Assembly: GCA_902826815.1 (NCBI GenBank)
Contig: CADEGF010000034.1
Location: 1 to 64,000, forward strand
DNA: 64,000 nt
Source of the DNA: an uncultured Mycobacteriaceae bacterium
GTDB taxonomy: Bacteria > Actinomycetota > Actinomycetes > Mycobacteriales > Mycobacteriaceae
Direction of reading: 5' to 3'
The notes under the pieces were generated by a model that was given only the letters and a program-made list of their open reading frames with translations, was not told the DNA's origin and did not search any database. The position numbers were made by a program, and so were the translations under genes. Below, piece by piece: positions 56,796 to 64,000 of the stretch. Numbering within the stretch: the stretch's first letter is position 1; each line of letters opens with the position of its first letter.

Positions 56796-57898
56796 CAGTG
56801 TTGCCCCAGGTCGTTGGCCAGCACTTCGTCGGACGGGACGAGCCTGCGACGGGTGTCGATGGCGATCACCGACCAGTCCACCCTGTCGTACTCGTCGAAC
56901 TTGCGGCGGGCCCTCTCACGCGCCTTCTCGGGTGCGCCGTGGTGAACGCCTTGCGGCGCATGCGAAACCAGCCCGGGGGGCATCGGGATGCCGTAGAGCG
57001 AACCAGAGTGGAAGAACGCGATCTCGTCGTAGTCGACGTTGCGGTGATACCAGGGGGTGCGCTCGGTGCCAGGCACGCTTTCTGCGGGCTTGGGCAGGAA
57101 GTTCATCACGTAGACGCCGGTTGCCTGCATGAAGAGGTGCACGGTCGGCGGCAGGTGCACGCTGTCCGACGTCACCACGTTGTAGTCGGAGATGTTGAAC
57201 GTGAACGGGAAGTTGTCGCCGCGCCATCCCTCGACATCCAACGGATGGTGTTGGTAGTACAGCGATGTCGGGCCACCCTCGTGAATGAGCCGCACCTCGT
57301 ATTCTCCGTCTTTTTGCGGCCCATCGCCGGAGGCGATCGGTGCGGGATCGGGAATTACCGCCTGTGACGGGTCGAACGGGAAATGCCTGCCGAGCGTGCC
57401 GGGCGGCGGTACCCGCAGTTCGTCGGTCGTCTGGATGAGCAGGACCGTCGCCTCGTCGTCGGGCACTTGCCGGAAGGTGCACGCCTTCGGGATGTAGACC
57501 CAGTCGCCGTCGCGGTAGCGCAGCGGGCCGAACTCGGTCTCGATGAGGCCGGCCCCCTTGTGCACGAACCACAGCAGGTCGCCGTCGACGTAGCGGACGA
57601 AGAACGGCATCGGCTCGGAGCGCCGGGAGAGCAGCACCTGGCAGTCGGCGTTGGAGAACAGCAGCATCGGGCCGCCCGCGGCGTCAGTCGCATCGCTCGG
57701 CTTCAGCTCGCTCGCGAGCACGTCGACGGGTCGCAGCGGACCCGCGCTGCGATACGCGGTCGGATCGTTGCGGCGGTACATGTTGGCGGTGCGGCCGGTG
57801 AACCCGCCGCGGCCGAGCTCGTCGTCCTTGAGCCCGTCGAGGTCGGCGTGCAGGCGCCGCGGAGTGGTGCCTTTTCGCAGGTGAATAAACGATTCCAT
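56795..57898 (-). CDS. homogentisate 1,2-dioxygenase-like protein
   Basis: A 367-residue cupin-fold protein of the homogentisate dioxygenase family, which opens an aromatic ring with Fe(II) and O2. Candidate iron ligands are H285 (WYHRNVDYDE), E292 and H319 or H320 (PQGVHHGAPE). It is shorter than true HmgA (about 430-450 residues) and no maleylacetoacetate isomerase or FAH gene is adjacent, so the substrate may not be homogentisate. It is the first gene of the eight-gene operon ending at 50349; a long inverted repeat lies 34 bp upstream. Confidence 0.85.
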   Translation of the reverse strand: MESFIHLRKGTTPRRLHADLDGLKDDELGRGGFTGRTANMYRRNDPTAYRSAGPLRPVDVLASELKPSDATDAAGGPMLLFSNADCQVLLSRRSEPMPFFVRYVDGDLLWFVHKGAGLIETEFGPLRYRDGDWVYIPKACTFRQVPDDEATVLLIQTTDELRVPPPGTLGRHFPFDPSQAVIPDPAPIASGDGPQKDGEYEVRLIHEGGPTSLYYQHHPLDVEGWRGDNFPFTFNISDYNVVTSDSVHLPPTVHLFMQATGVYVMNFLPKPAESVPGTERTPWYHRNVDYDEIAFFHSGSLYGIPMPPGLVSHAPQGVHHGAPEKARERARRKFDEYDRVDWSVIAIDTRRRLVPSDEVLANDLGQH

Positions 57899-57931
57899 GA
57901 GTGCTCCACGTGGCCGTCGGTGCGGGTCCTA

Positions 57932-57955
57932 AAAAGTAAATCCGACGTTACTTTT
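57932..57955. promoter_or_regulatory. inverted repeat, TetR operator candidate of the second catabolic operon
   Basis: AAAAGTAA, 8 bases, TTACTTTT: perfect 8-bp arms, in the 87-bp gap upstream of the dioxygenase-like gene. Its position just before the first gene suggests it is the binding site of the TetR protein encoded within the operon (52889). Confidence 0.6.
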
Positions 57956-57985
57956 CCGGAGGGCCCGCGTCAACGCGTCGACGTC

Positions 57986-58375
57986 TCAGTCGGTCAGATC
58001 GACCCGGATGGTCAGCAGGTTCGTGCCGAAGGTGCGTACACCGAAGCTGTTCAACTGCGGCAGCGAGCGCAGCCGTTCGTGCGGATCGTCGTCGGGCATC
58101 AGATGGGCGGTGCCGCTGTGCCACACGCCCCGCAGCCGGATCCGGACGCCTGCGTTGGCCTTGATGTTCTTCACGTACTGCGATTTCTCGCCGAACTCCG
58201 AGACGAACCAGAACTCGTTGCCGACCTTGCTGCCGTCCAGCGGGGTGTGGCGCGGCTGCCCCGACTTGCGCCCGGTCGTTTCGAGCAGCGTCTGGATGGG
58301 CAGCCGTCGCATCAGCGGGTTGGCTATCCGCTTCTGGAAGAACGTGGTGAAGCGGTCGCGAAGGTCGTCAGCCAT
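57986..58375 (-). CDS. nitroreductase/quinone reductase family (Ddn-like) protein
   Basis: A 129-residue split beta-barrel protein resembling the deazaflavin-dependent nitroreductase Ddn family (LLETTGRKSGQPRHTPLDG; then GNEFWFVSEFGEKSQYVKNI). Mycobacterial members bind F420. The ATG follows the acyl-CoA dehydrogenase-like gene by 11 bp; the two are probably co-transcribed. The substrate is unknown. Confidence 0.85.
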   Translation of the reverse strand: MADDLRDRFTTFFQKRIANPLMRRLPIQTLLETTGRKSGQPRHTPLDGSKVGNEFWFVSEFGEKSQYVKNIKANAGVRIRLRGVWHSGTAHLMPDDDPHERLRSLPQLNSFGVRTFGTNLLTIRVDLTD

Positions 58376-58386
58376 GGTGGCCCCTT

Positions 58387-59562
58387 TCAGACCATTGATG
58401 TTCGTGGGACATCCATCCCCAGTATCAGCGCACCCGCAAGCTCGCGGCTGGTGTCGTAGTCGAACACCACGTGCCCGGACAGCACGTCGACGTCGCGCTT
58501 GATTCGCTGCAAAGGGTTGTCAAGGAAGTGGGCGCTGGCCCCCGACGCGCCGAGCAATCGCGCGATGACGTCTCGTGACTCGTGGACGATGTGCGCGGCG
58601 GCCAGCCGCGCCTCGCCACGAACCACTCGGGGCACGGGATCGCCTGCGGCAACCAGGGTTTCGAGCTGGCCGACGGTGTCCTCGAGCAGTCCGCGCAGAG
58701 CCCGCAGCCGCACCCTGGCTTCGCTGAGATGGGCCTGGGCGATGGGCTTGTCCTTCTGCGTGACGCCCTCGTAGGCCAGCACGCGTTGCGAGAGGCGCTC
58801 GGCGTAGATGTCCGCCGCGCGTTCGGCACTGCCGAATGCGGGCATCGCCGCCAGCAGCGCCAGTGCGGGCACCATCGGCCAGCGATAGGTGTCACAGTCG
58901 TGCAGCGCGGCGCCGGGCGCGGTGCCCTTGTAGATGTCGGTGACGCGCACCAGCCGGTGGGCGGGGACGAAGGCGTCGGTGATGACGACGTCGTTGGAAC
59001 CCGTCGCGCACATCCCGTCGGTGTGCCAGACGTCGGAGATGGTGGCGTCGGCGATCGGCAGCAGCGCCAGTGCCGGGTAGATGCCGGTGTCCGGGCCGCA
59101 CAGCGCGCCGACGATGACCCAGTTGCCGTGCATCACGCCGGTGGCCCACGACCACCGTCCCGACAGCCGGATACCGCCGTCGACGGCGACACCGCGGCCG
59201 GTGGGTGCCAGGGGTGCGGGCGCCAGGAATGGGCGGGTCGAGAACGCCTCCTCCTGCGCCTCCTCGCCGAACAGCGCCATCATCCAGTTGTGCAGGGTGT
59301 AGAAGCCCAGCGTCCAGGCGCTGGAGGCGCATCCGTGGGCCATCCGGCGGACCGGGTCGAGAATCTCCTGCCACGGGGCCTGTAGGCCGCCGTAGCGGGC
59401 AGGCACGAGCAGTTCCGGCAGCCCGGACGCGATGTAGTCGTCGACGGTGGCGGCGGGAAGTCGGCGCAGTTCCTCGGCGTCCTGTGCGCGTTGCGCCAGG
59501 CTGGCGACGAATTCTGGGCTGATAGCCGGCGCCTTAGAAGGGACTGCCTTGGCCGAGGTCAT
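58387..59562 (-). CDS. acyl-CoA dehydrogenase-like flavin monooxygenase (HsaA/HpaH-like)
   Basis: A 391-residue acyl-CoA dehydrogenase-fold protein of the group D flavin monooxygenase type (LPELLVPARYGGLQAPW; SGRWSWATGVMHGNWVIVG; VWHTDGMCATGSNDVVI; SGHVVFDYD). Such enzymes hydroxylate phenols or oxidise other substrates with reduced flavin from a partner; the Ddn-like neighbour is a possible reductase. A palindrome lies 13 bp upstream and a TetR gene follows it on the same strand further upstream. Confidence 0.85.
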   Translation of the reverse strand: MTSAKAVPSKAPAISPEFVASLAQRAQDAEELRRLPAATVDDYIASGLPELLVPARYGGLQAPWQEILDPVRRMAHGCASSAWTLGFYTLHNWMMALFGEEAQEEAFSTRPFLAPAPLAPTGRGVAVDGGIRLSGRWSWATGVMHGNWVIVGALCGPDTGIYPALALLPIADATISDVWHTDGMCATGSNDVVITDAFVPAHRLVRVTDIYKGTAPGAALHDCDTYRWPMVPALALLAAMPAFGSAERAADIYAERLSQRVLAYEGVTQKDKPIAQAHLSEARVRLRALRGLLEDTVGQLETLVAAGDPVPRVVRGEARLAAAHIVHESRDVIARLLGASGASAHFLDNPLQRIKRDVDVLSGHVVFDYDTSRELAGALILGMDVPRTSMV

Positions 59563-59575
59563 GGCCGCGAACGTA

Positions 59576-59593
59576 CCATACTTTTTGGTATGG
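59576..59593. promoter_or_regulatory. inverted repeat, TetR operator candidate of the flavin monooxygenase operon
   Basis: CCATAC, 6 bases, GTATGG: perfect 6-bp arms between the TetR stop (59602) and the flavoprotein start (59562). The location is right for repression by the upstream TetR. Confidence 0.5.
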
Positions 59594-59601
59594 AAATTGG
59601 G

Positions 59602-60171
59602 TCAGCGCGACAGCATGAGATCGAGGAAGCGCTCCCTGCGGGCCAGTCCCCGCGCGTTCGGCGTTTGCCCCGAGAGATGCAGAAAGCCGATGCCCGCGGC
59701 GAAGGTGGCGTTGGCGCGCAGGTCGGCGTCATCGGCGTCGAATCCGTGATCGATGAACGCCTGCCGAACGGCGTCGAGGACGCGCTGATCGGCCGCTCGG
59801 ACGCTGGCCGCGACGGCATCGTCGGTTCTGGCCCACTCGCGCATGGCCCGCTCCAGCGTCCAGTGCCTGGCGCTCAACAACGACGACATCATTTGCGACA
59901 GCCGCTCCCGCGGCCCGATCCCCGACATATCGGTGAAATGGCTTCGGTCGTCGTCGCGCAATTCCCCCCACGCCTCGATCAGCGTCGCGCGATAACCGGC
60001 GATGTCGGTGAAATGCCAGTAGAAGCTGCCTTTTGTGACCTCGAGTCGGCTGCACAGTCGATCGATCTTCAGCGACGCGATGCCCTCTTCCGCGAGGATC
60101 TCGAAGCCCGCCGCAACCCAGTCGTCAACAGTTAACCGGCTGGTGGCAGCCCCGCCGCGGTCGATGGCCAT
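59602..60171 (-). CDS. TetR-family transcriptional regulator
   Basis: A 189-residue TetR regulator with the helix-turn-helix SLKIDRLCSRLEVTKGSFYWHF at about residues 35-56, and a C-terminal domain ending ARRERFLDLMLSR. The ATG at 60171 is chosen as the homology starts soon after; a GTG at 60243 gives 24 extra residues and cannot be excluded. It is divergent from the antigen 85 gene and upstream of the flavin monooxygenase gene. Confidence 0.88.
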   Translation of the reverse strand: MAIDRGGAATSRLTVDDWVAAGFEILAEEGIASLKIDRLCSRLEVTKGSFYWHFTDIAGYRATLIEAWGELRDDDRSHFTDMSGIGPRERLSQMMSSLLSARHWTLERAMREWARTDDAVAASVRAADQRVLDAVRQAFIDHGFDADDADLRANATFAAGIGFLHLSGQTPNARGLARRERFLDLMLSR

Positions 60172-60253
60172 CGGAGAACACGATACGTCGAACGGACCCG
60201 AGCCCGGCGCCGCCTCGGCAGTCCGAATTGACTCTGGCGTCACGATGAATTTC

Positions 60254-60267
60254 GCTTACGAATAAGC
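60254..60267. promoter_or_regulatory. inverted repeat between TetR and antigen 85 genes
   Basis: GCTTA-CGAA-TAAGC has perfect 5-bp arms, upstream of the TetR start. It may be an autoregulatory operator; evidence is limited to symmetry. Confidence 0.3.
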
Positions 60268-60395
60268 TACAGACCGGCGGCCCGGGTTTTCCCTGCACTG
60301 TTCGCATGTTTTACTCGACAACGCACAACTGATATCACTTCGGTCCGCTCGGATGGTGTAGAGCGGGCAAGACAGGGTGTAGGCGTTCGCGATAA

Positions 60396-61391
<996 letters not shown>

Positions 61392-61658
61392 TCAGCGCCT
61401 GATCGTAGGACTGTGACCTACCCCCGTCGAGGGTTTCCTCGGCGGGGGTTGGTTTTGCGCCATTGAGATGCATGTGCCGAGATGTCCTGCGACGCAAGGC
61501 ACGCCGTTCATCGTCGGCACCGGGCCACCGGAGATGACGGTGGGCACACCGTCGCCGTATGGGGCGTAGTTCGAGTTGTCACCGACAGGCTCTGCGGCCG
61601 CCGTCGGCCCCGCGGCGATCGCGGCAGCGCAGAGAGCGGCGGCAAGAACCAGGCGCAT
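61392..61658 (-). CDS. small secreted protein with two cysteines
   Basis: An 88-residue protein starting with a signal peptide (MRLVLAAALCAAAIAAGPTA), with likely cleavage after the Ala run at 20-22. The mature part is short and Gly/Pro/Asn-rich, with one probable disulfide (C55 and C63 in GVPCVAGHLGTC). I do not recognise a family. Residues 71-80 (PPPRKPSTGV) are encoded by the terminator hairpin of the convergent antigen 85 gene. The ATG shares one base with the stop of the reductase gene upstream (TGATG), so it is co-translated with it. Confidence 0.72.
   Translation of the reverse strand: MRLVLAAALCAAAIAAGPTAAAEPVGDNSNYAPYGDGVPTVISGGPVPTMNGVPCVAGHLGTCISMAQNQPPPRKPSTGVGHSPTIRR
61421..61456 (+). 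terminator. intrinsic terminator of the antigen 85 gene
   Basis: CCCCCGTCGAGG, loop GTTT and CCTCGGCGGGGG form a 12-bp stem with one G-T wobble, followed by TTGGTTTT. It lies 30 bp after the antigen 85 stop and is the best terminator in the window. Confidence 0.8.
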
Positions 61659-62668
61659 CAGAAGCCTCCGGACACCTTCACCACAGCCCGCCCGGAGTAG
61701 CGGCCGTCACGTATCTCGTCGAGCACAGCGACGACATCCTTGACGTCCACGTCGTTGGTGATGTCGGAAAGATGTTGCGGTGCAAGCGTGCTGCCCAGCT
61801 TCTCCCACAGCGCTCGACGGGGCGCGATCGGCATCTGCACCGAGTCCATCCCCAGCAGCGACACTCCGCGCAGGATGAAGGGCATCACGGTGGTGTTCAA
61901 ACCGGGACCTCCGGTCAGACCGCTGGCAGCGACGGCGCCCCCGTAGCGCAGCGTGCTGAGCACGTCGGCCAGCGTCTTGCCGCCGACACAGTCGACGGCG
62001 CCCGCCCACCTGGTCTTGGCCAGTGGTCGCGGTTTGGCGCCGGGGTCTTCTGGCAGCCTGCCGATCACGTCGGCGGCGCCAAGTGCTCTGAGCCGGTCCG
62101 CCGCGTCCGATTTGCCTGTCGACGCCACCACCTCGTAGCCCGCTGCGGCGAGCAGGTCGATGCTGACCGACCCCACGCCCCCCGTCGCTCCGGTCACCAC
62201 GATCGGGCCGTCGTCGGGTTTGATGCCCCAATCGATGAGGGCCGCCACGCTCATTGCGGCGGTGAAGCCCGCGGTTCCGATGGCAGCGCCGTCGCGCGGC
62301 GTCAGAGAGCCGAGCGCGACGACCCAGTCCGCGGGCACCCTGGCGTACTCGGCATAGCCGCCGTGGCGTCCGGTGCCGATCTCGTAGCCGTGGGCCAGCA
62401 CCGCGTCACCGACGGCGAAGTCGGGTGACTGCGACTCGACCACCTCGCCGGTCAGGTCGATCCCAGGAACGATCGGATAGTCGCGCACCACACCGCCTCT
62501 GGGCGTCACCGCCAACGCGTCTTTGAAGTTGACGCTGGAGTAGTCGACCCGGATCGTCACCTCGCCGGGCGGGAGGTCGGACTCGGTCAGGGTCTCGACA
62601 GCACAGTCGATGCGATCGTCGTTCTTGCGGGCGACCAGGGCCTGGAAGTTGTCCATGCCCGGAGACAT
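61658..62668 (-). CDS. AcuI/YhdH-like acryloyl-CoA reductase family protein
   Basis: A 336-residue medium-chain reductase of the AcuI branch (FQALVARKNDD; YSSVNFKDALAVT; PGIDLTGEVVES; VVTGATGGVGSVSIDLL; FILRGVSLLGMDSVQMP). AcuI reduces acryloyl-CoA to propionyl-CoA with NADPH. No zinc ligands are present. The start may be the ATG at 62668 or at 62656 (which begins MDNFQALV). It lies 19 bp after the acyl-CoA dehydrogenase stop and is coupled to the small secreted protein. Confidence 0.88.
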   Translation of the reverse strand: MSPGMDNFQALVARKNDDRIDCAVETLTESDLPPGEVTIRVDYSSVNFKDALAVTPRGGVVRDYPIVPGIDLTGEVVESQSPDFAVGDAVLAHGYEIGTGRHGGYAEYARVPADWVVALGSLTPRDGAAIGTAGFTAAMSVAALIDWGIKPDDGPIVVTGATGGVGSVSIDLLAAAGYEVVASTGKSDAADRLRALGAADVIGRLPEDPGAKPRPLAKTRWAGAVDCVGGKTLADVLSTLRYGGAVAASGLTGGPGLNTTVMPFILRGVSLLGMDSVQMPIAPRRALWEKLGSTLAPQHLSDITNDVDVKDVVAVLDEIRDGRYSGRAVVKVSGGF

Positions 62669-62687
62669 TACGTCGCGGCCGGATCGG

Positions 62688-63902
62688 CTACTTCAGTTCG
62701 GCCGACGACAGGCCGAGCAGCCTGCGCGCCACCACCAGCTGCTGAATCTGCTGGGTGCCCTCGAAGATGTCGAGGATCTTGGAGTCGCGGGCCCACTTCT
62801 CCAGCAGCGTCTCTTCGGAATAGCCTGTGGTGCCTGCCATTTCGACGGCCTTGAGGGTGATGTCGGTGGCTACCCTGGCGGCTTTGGCCTTGCCCATCGA
62901 CGCTTCCTTGGAGTTCGGAATGTCGTTGTCGGCCTGCCATGCCGAGCGGACCATCAGCAGGTAGCCGGCTTCCCAGTCCGCCTCCATCCGCAGGAACTCG
63001 GCGGCCGCGGCGCTCTGGGAGTGCGCGGGCTTGTCGTAGGAGATCTCCACGCCCGCGTCCTCGAGGATCTTCCGCAGGTCCTCCAGTGCCGCCCGCGCGA
63101 TCCCTACGGCCATCGCGGCGACGACGGGCCGGGTGTTGTCGAAGGTCTCCATCACGCCCGCGAAGCCCTTGTCCACGTGGATCTCGGGGCTGCCGAGCAG
63201 GTTGTCCTTCGGGATGCGCACGTTGTCGAAGCGGATGACCGCGGTGTCGGAGGCCTTGATGCCGAGCTTGTCCTCGAGCCTCTCGACGGTGACGCCGGGG
63301 TACTCGCGCGGCACGATGAACGACTTGATCGCGGCTCGACCGAGCGACTTGTCCAGCGTCGCCCACACCACGATGTGGGTGGCGCGCGAACCGGCGGTGA
63401 CGAAGATCTTCTCGCCGTTGATCACGTACGCGTCGCCGTCGAGCTTGGCGGTGGTCGTCACCGCGGCGGAGTCGGAGCCGAAGCCCGGCTCGGTGATCGC
63501 CATCGCGGCCCACACGTCCTTGCCGAGCCGCTCCAGCTGCTCGTTGGTGGCCACCCCGCTGATCGCCGCGTTACCGAGGCCCTGGCGTGGCACTGACAGC
63601 ATCAAAGCCACGTCGCCCCAACTGATCTCCATCACGTTGAGGACGGCCGACATGTTGCCGCCGTTGTGGTTCGTCGCCGTGGTCTCTTCAGCGTCGCGGA
63701 ACGCCTCGGCGCCCGCGAACGCGACGAAGTTCGCCTCGGACATGCCTTCGAAAAGGGTGGCCAGGGTGTCCAGCTCGACGGGATACTCGTGCTCCCGCAG
63801 ATCCCACTTGCGCGATATCGGCCGCAGCATCTCGGCTGCGCCCTGATGAGCCTTCTCGATCACCGCGTTCAGCTTGCGGGGAAGCTCCAGATTGATTGCC
63901 AT
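62688..63902 (-). CDS. fadE23: acyl-CoA dehydrogenase FadE23-like
   Basis: A 404-residue acyl-CoA dehydrogenase. Family motifs are MAITEPGFGSDSAAV, YVINGEKIFVTAGSRATHIV and the C-terminal DIFEGTQQIQQLVVARRLL with the conserved Glu-Gly-Thr. The N-terminus MAINLELPRKL matches what I recall of M. tuberculosis FadE23 (Rv3140), which lies near the nuo operon there too. The substrate is probably a fatty or branched acyl-CoA; FAD is the cofactor. It follows the truncated gene at the window edge by 42 bp. Confidence 0.85.
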   Translation of the reverse strand: MAINLELPRKLNAVIEKAHQGAAEMLRPISRKWDLREHEYPVELDTLATLFEGMSEANFVAFAGAEAFRDAEETTATNHNGGNMSAVLNVMEISWGDVALMLSVPRQGLGNAAISGVATNEQLERLGKDVWAAMAITEPGFGSDSAAVTTTAKLDGDAYVINGEKIFVTAGSRATHIVVWATLDKSLGRAAIKSFIVPREYPGVTVERLEDKLGIKASDTAVIRFDNVRIPKDNLLGSPEIHVDKGFAGVMETFDNTRPVVAAMAVGIARAALEDLRKILEDAGVEISYDKPAHSQSAAAAEFLRMEADWEAGYLLMVRSAWQADNDIPNSKEASMGKAKAARVATDITLKAVEMAGTTGYSEETLLEKWARDSKILDIFEGTQQIQQLVVARRLLGLSSAELK

Positions 63903-63944
63903 GACAAGTTTTCCGTTCTCTGAAAGGAAGGAAGGACGACTCTG

Positions 63945-64000
63945 TTAGAGAACTACGACGCCCTCGGCGACACCGATCGCGCGCAAGTCGCGATACCAGC
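63945..64000 (-). CDS. C-terminal end of a gene cut by the window edge
   Basis: Only the last 18 residues are inside the window, ending WYRDLRAIGVAEGVVVL before a TAA. From the position upstream of the fadE23-like gene, and the M. tuberculosis order fadE24-fadE23, it is probably the acyl-CoA dehydrogenase FadE24, but the fragment is too short to prove it. Confidence 0.5.
   Translation of the reverse strand, partial: WYRDLRAIGVAEGVVVL

Overview
The window is high-GC actinobacterial chromosome, almost certainly a rapidly growing Mycobacterium/Mycolicibacterium. An antigen 85 mycolyltransferase gene, a complete nuoA-N operon followed (after about 14 kb of other genes) by a fadE23-like acyl-CoA dehydrogenase, F420-type oxidoreductases and many CoA-ester catabolic genes with GTG/TTG starts and 4-base stop/start overlaps all point that way. 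No rRNA, tRNA, CRISPR array, IS element or phage gene was seen. No gene-free stretch exceeds about 250 bases.

Region 1 (1-20 kb) is an import-and-degradation locus. A minus-strand operon encodes a CaiB-type CoA-transferase, two MaoC-like hydratase subunits and a MarR-family regulator. A plus-strand operon diverging from it encodes a DRE-TIM lyase, an SDR, an enoyl-CoA hydratase, an ACMSD-like amidohydrolase, an MFS transporter, a small monooxygenase-like protein and an FAH-family hydrolase. A second ACMSD-like amidohydrolase lies at the left edge. A five-gene peptide-type ABC importer and a CocE/X-Pro-type hydrolase follow. The regulator is a MarR helix-turn-helix protein fused to an endonuclease V-like domain whose catalytic acidic residues appear to be gone. 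A palindrome, TTCGAnnTCGAA, occurs four times, always intergenic and upstream of transcription units of this locus, so I infer one regulon, possibly governed by the fusion protein. One ABC ATPase of the locus carries a DnaJ-like eight-cysteine insertion.

Region 2 (20-32.5 kb) holds a FadB4-like oxidoreductase, an alpha/beta hydrolase, a flavin amine oxidase, an F420-type luciferase-like enzyme, a Baeyer-Villiger monooxygenase, a diiron ferritin-like protein, a phosphotransferase paired with an unknown protein, a TetR regulator, a PIG-L deacetylase, an enoyl-CoA hydratase and a decayed FAD monooxygenase gene.

Region 3 (32.5-48 kb) is the full 14-gene nuo operon (respiratory complex I), transcribed leftwards from nuoA, with a stand-alone receiver-domain gene upstream.

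Region 4 (48.5-60.2 kb) begins with YceI, SnoaL-like and methyltransferase genes. It then holds a second, tightly overlapping minus-strand catabolic operon: homogentisate dioxygenase-like protein, hydrolase, CoA-transferase, HMG-CoA-lyase-like protein, TetR, acyl-CoA dehydrogenase, phosphotransferase and DUF6285. Upstream are a TetR, an acyl-CoA-dehydrogenase-like flavoprotein and a Ddn-like protein. Region 5 (60.2-64 kb) has the antigen 85 gene with a clear terminator, a small secreted protein, an AcuI-like reductase, fadE23 and the last codons of another gene cut by the window edge.
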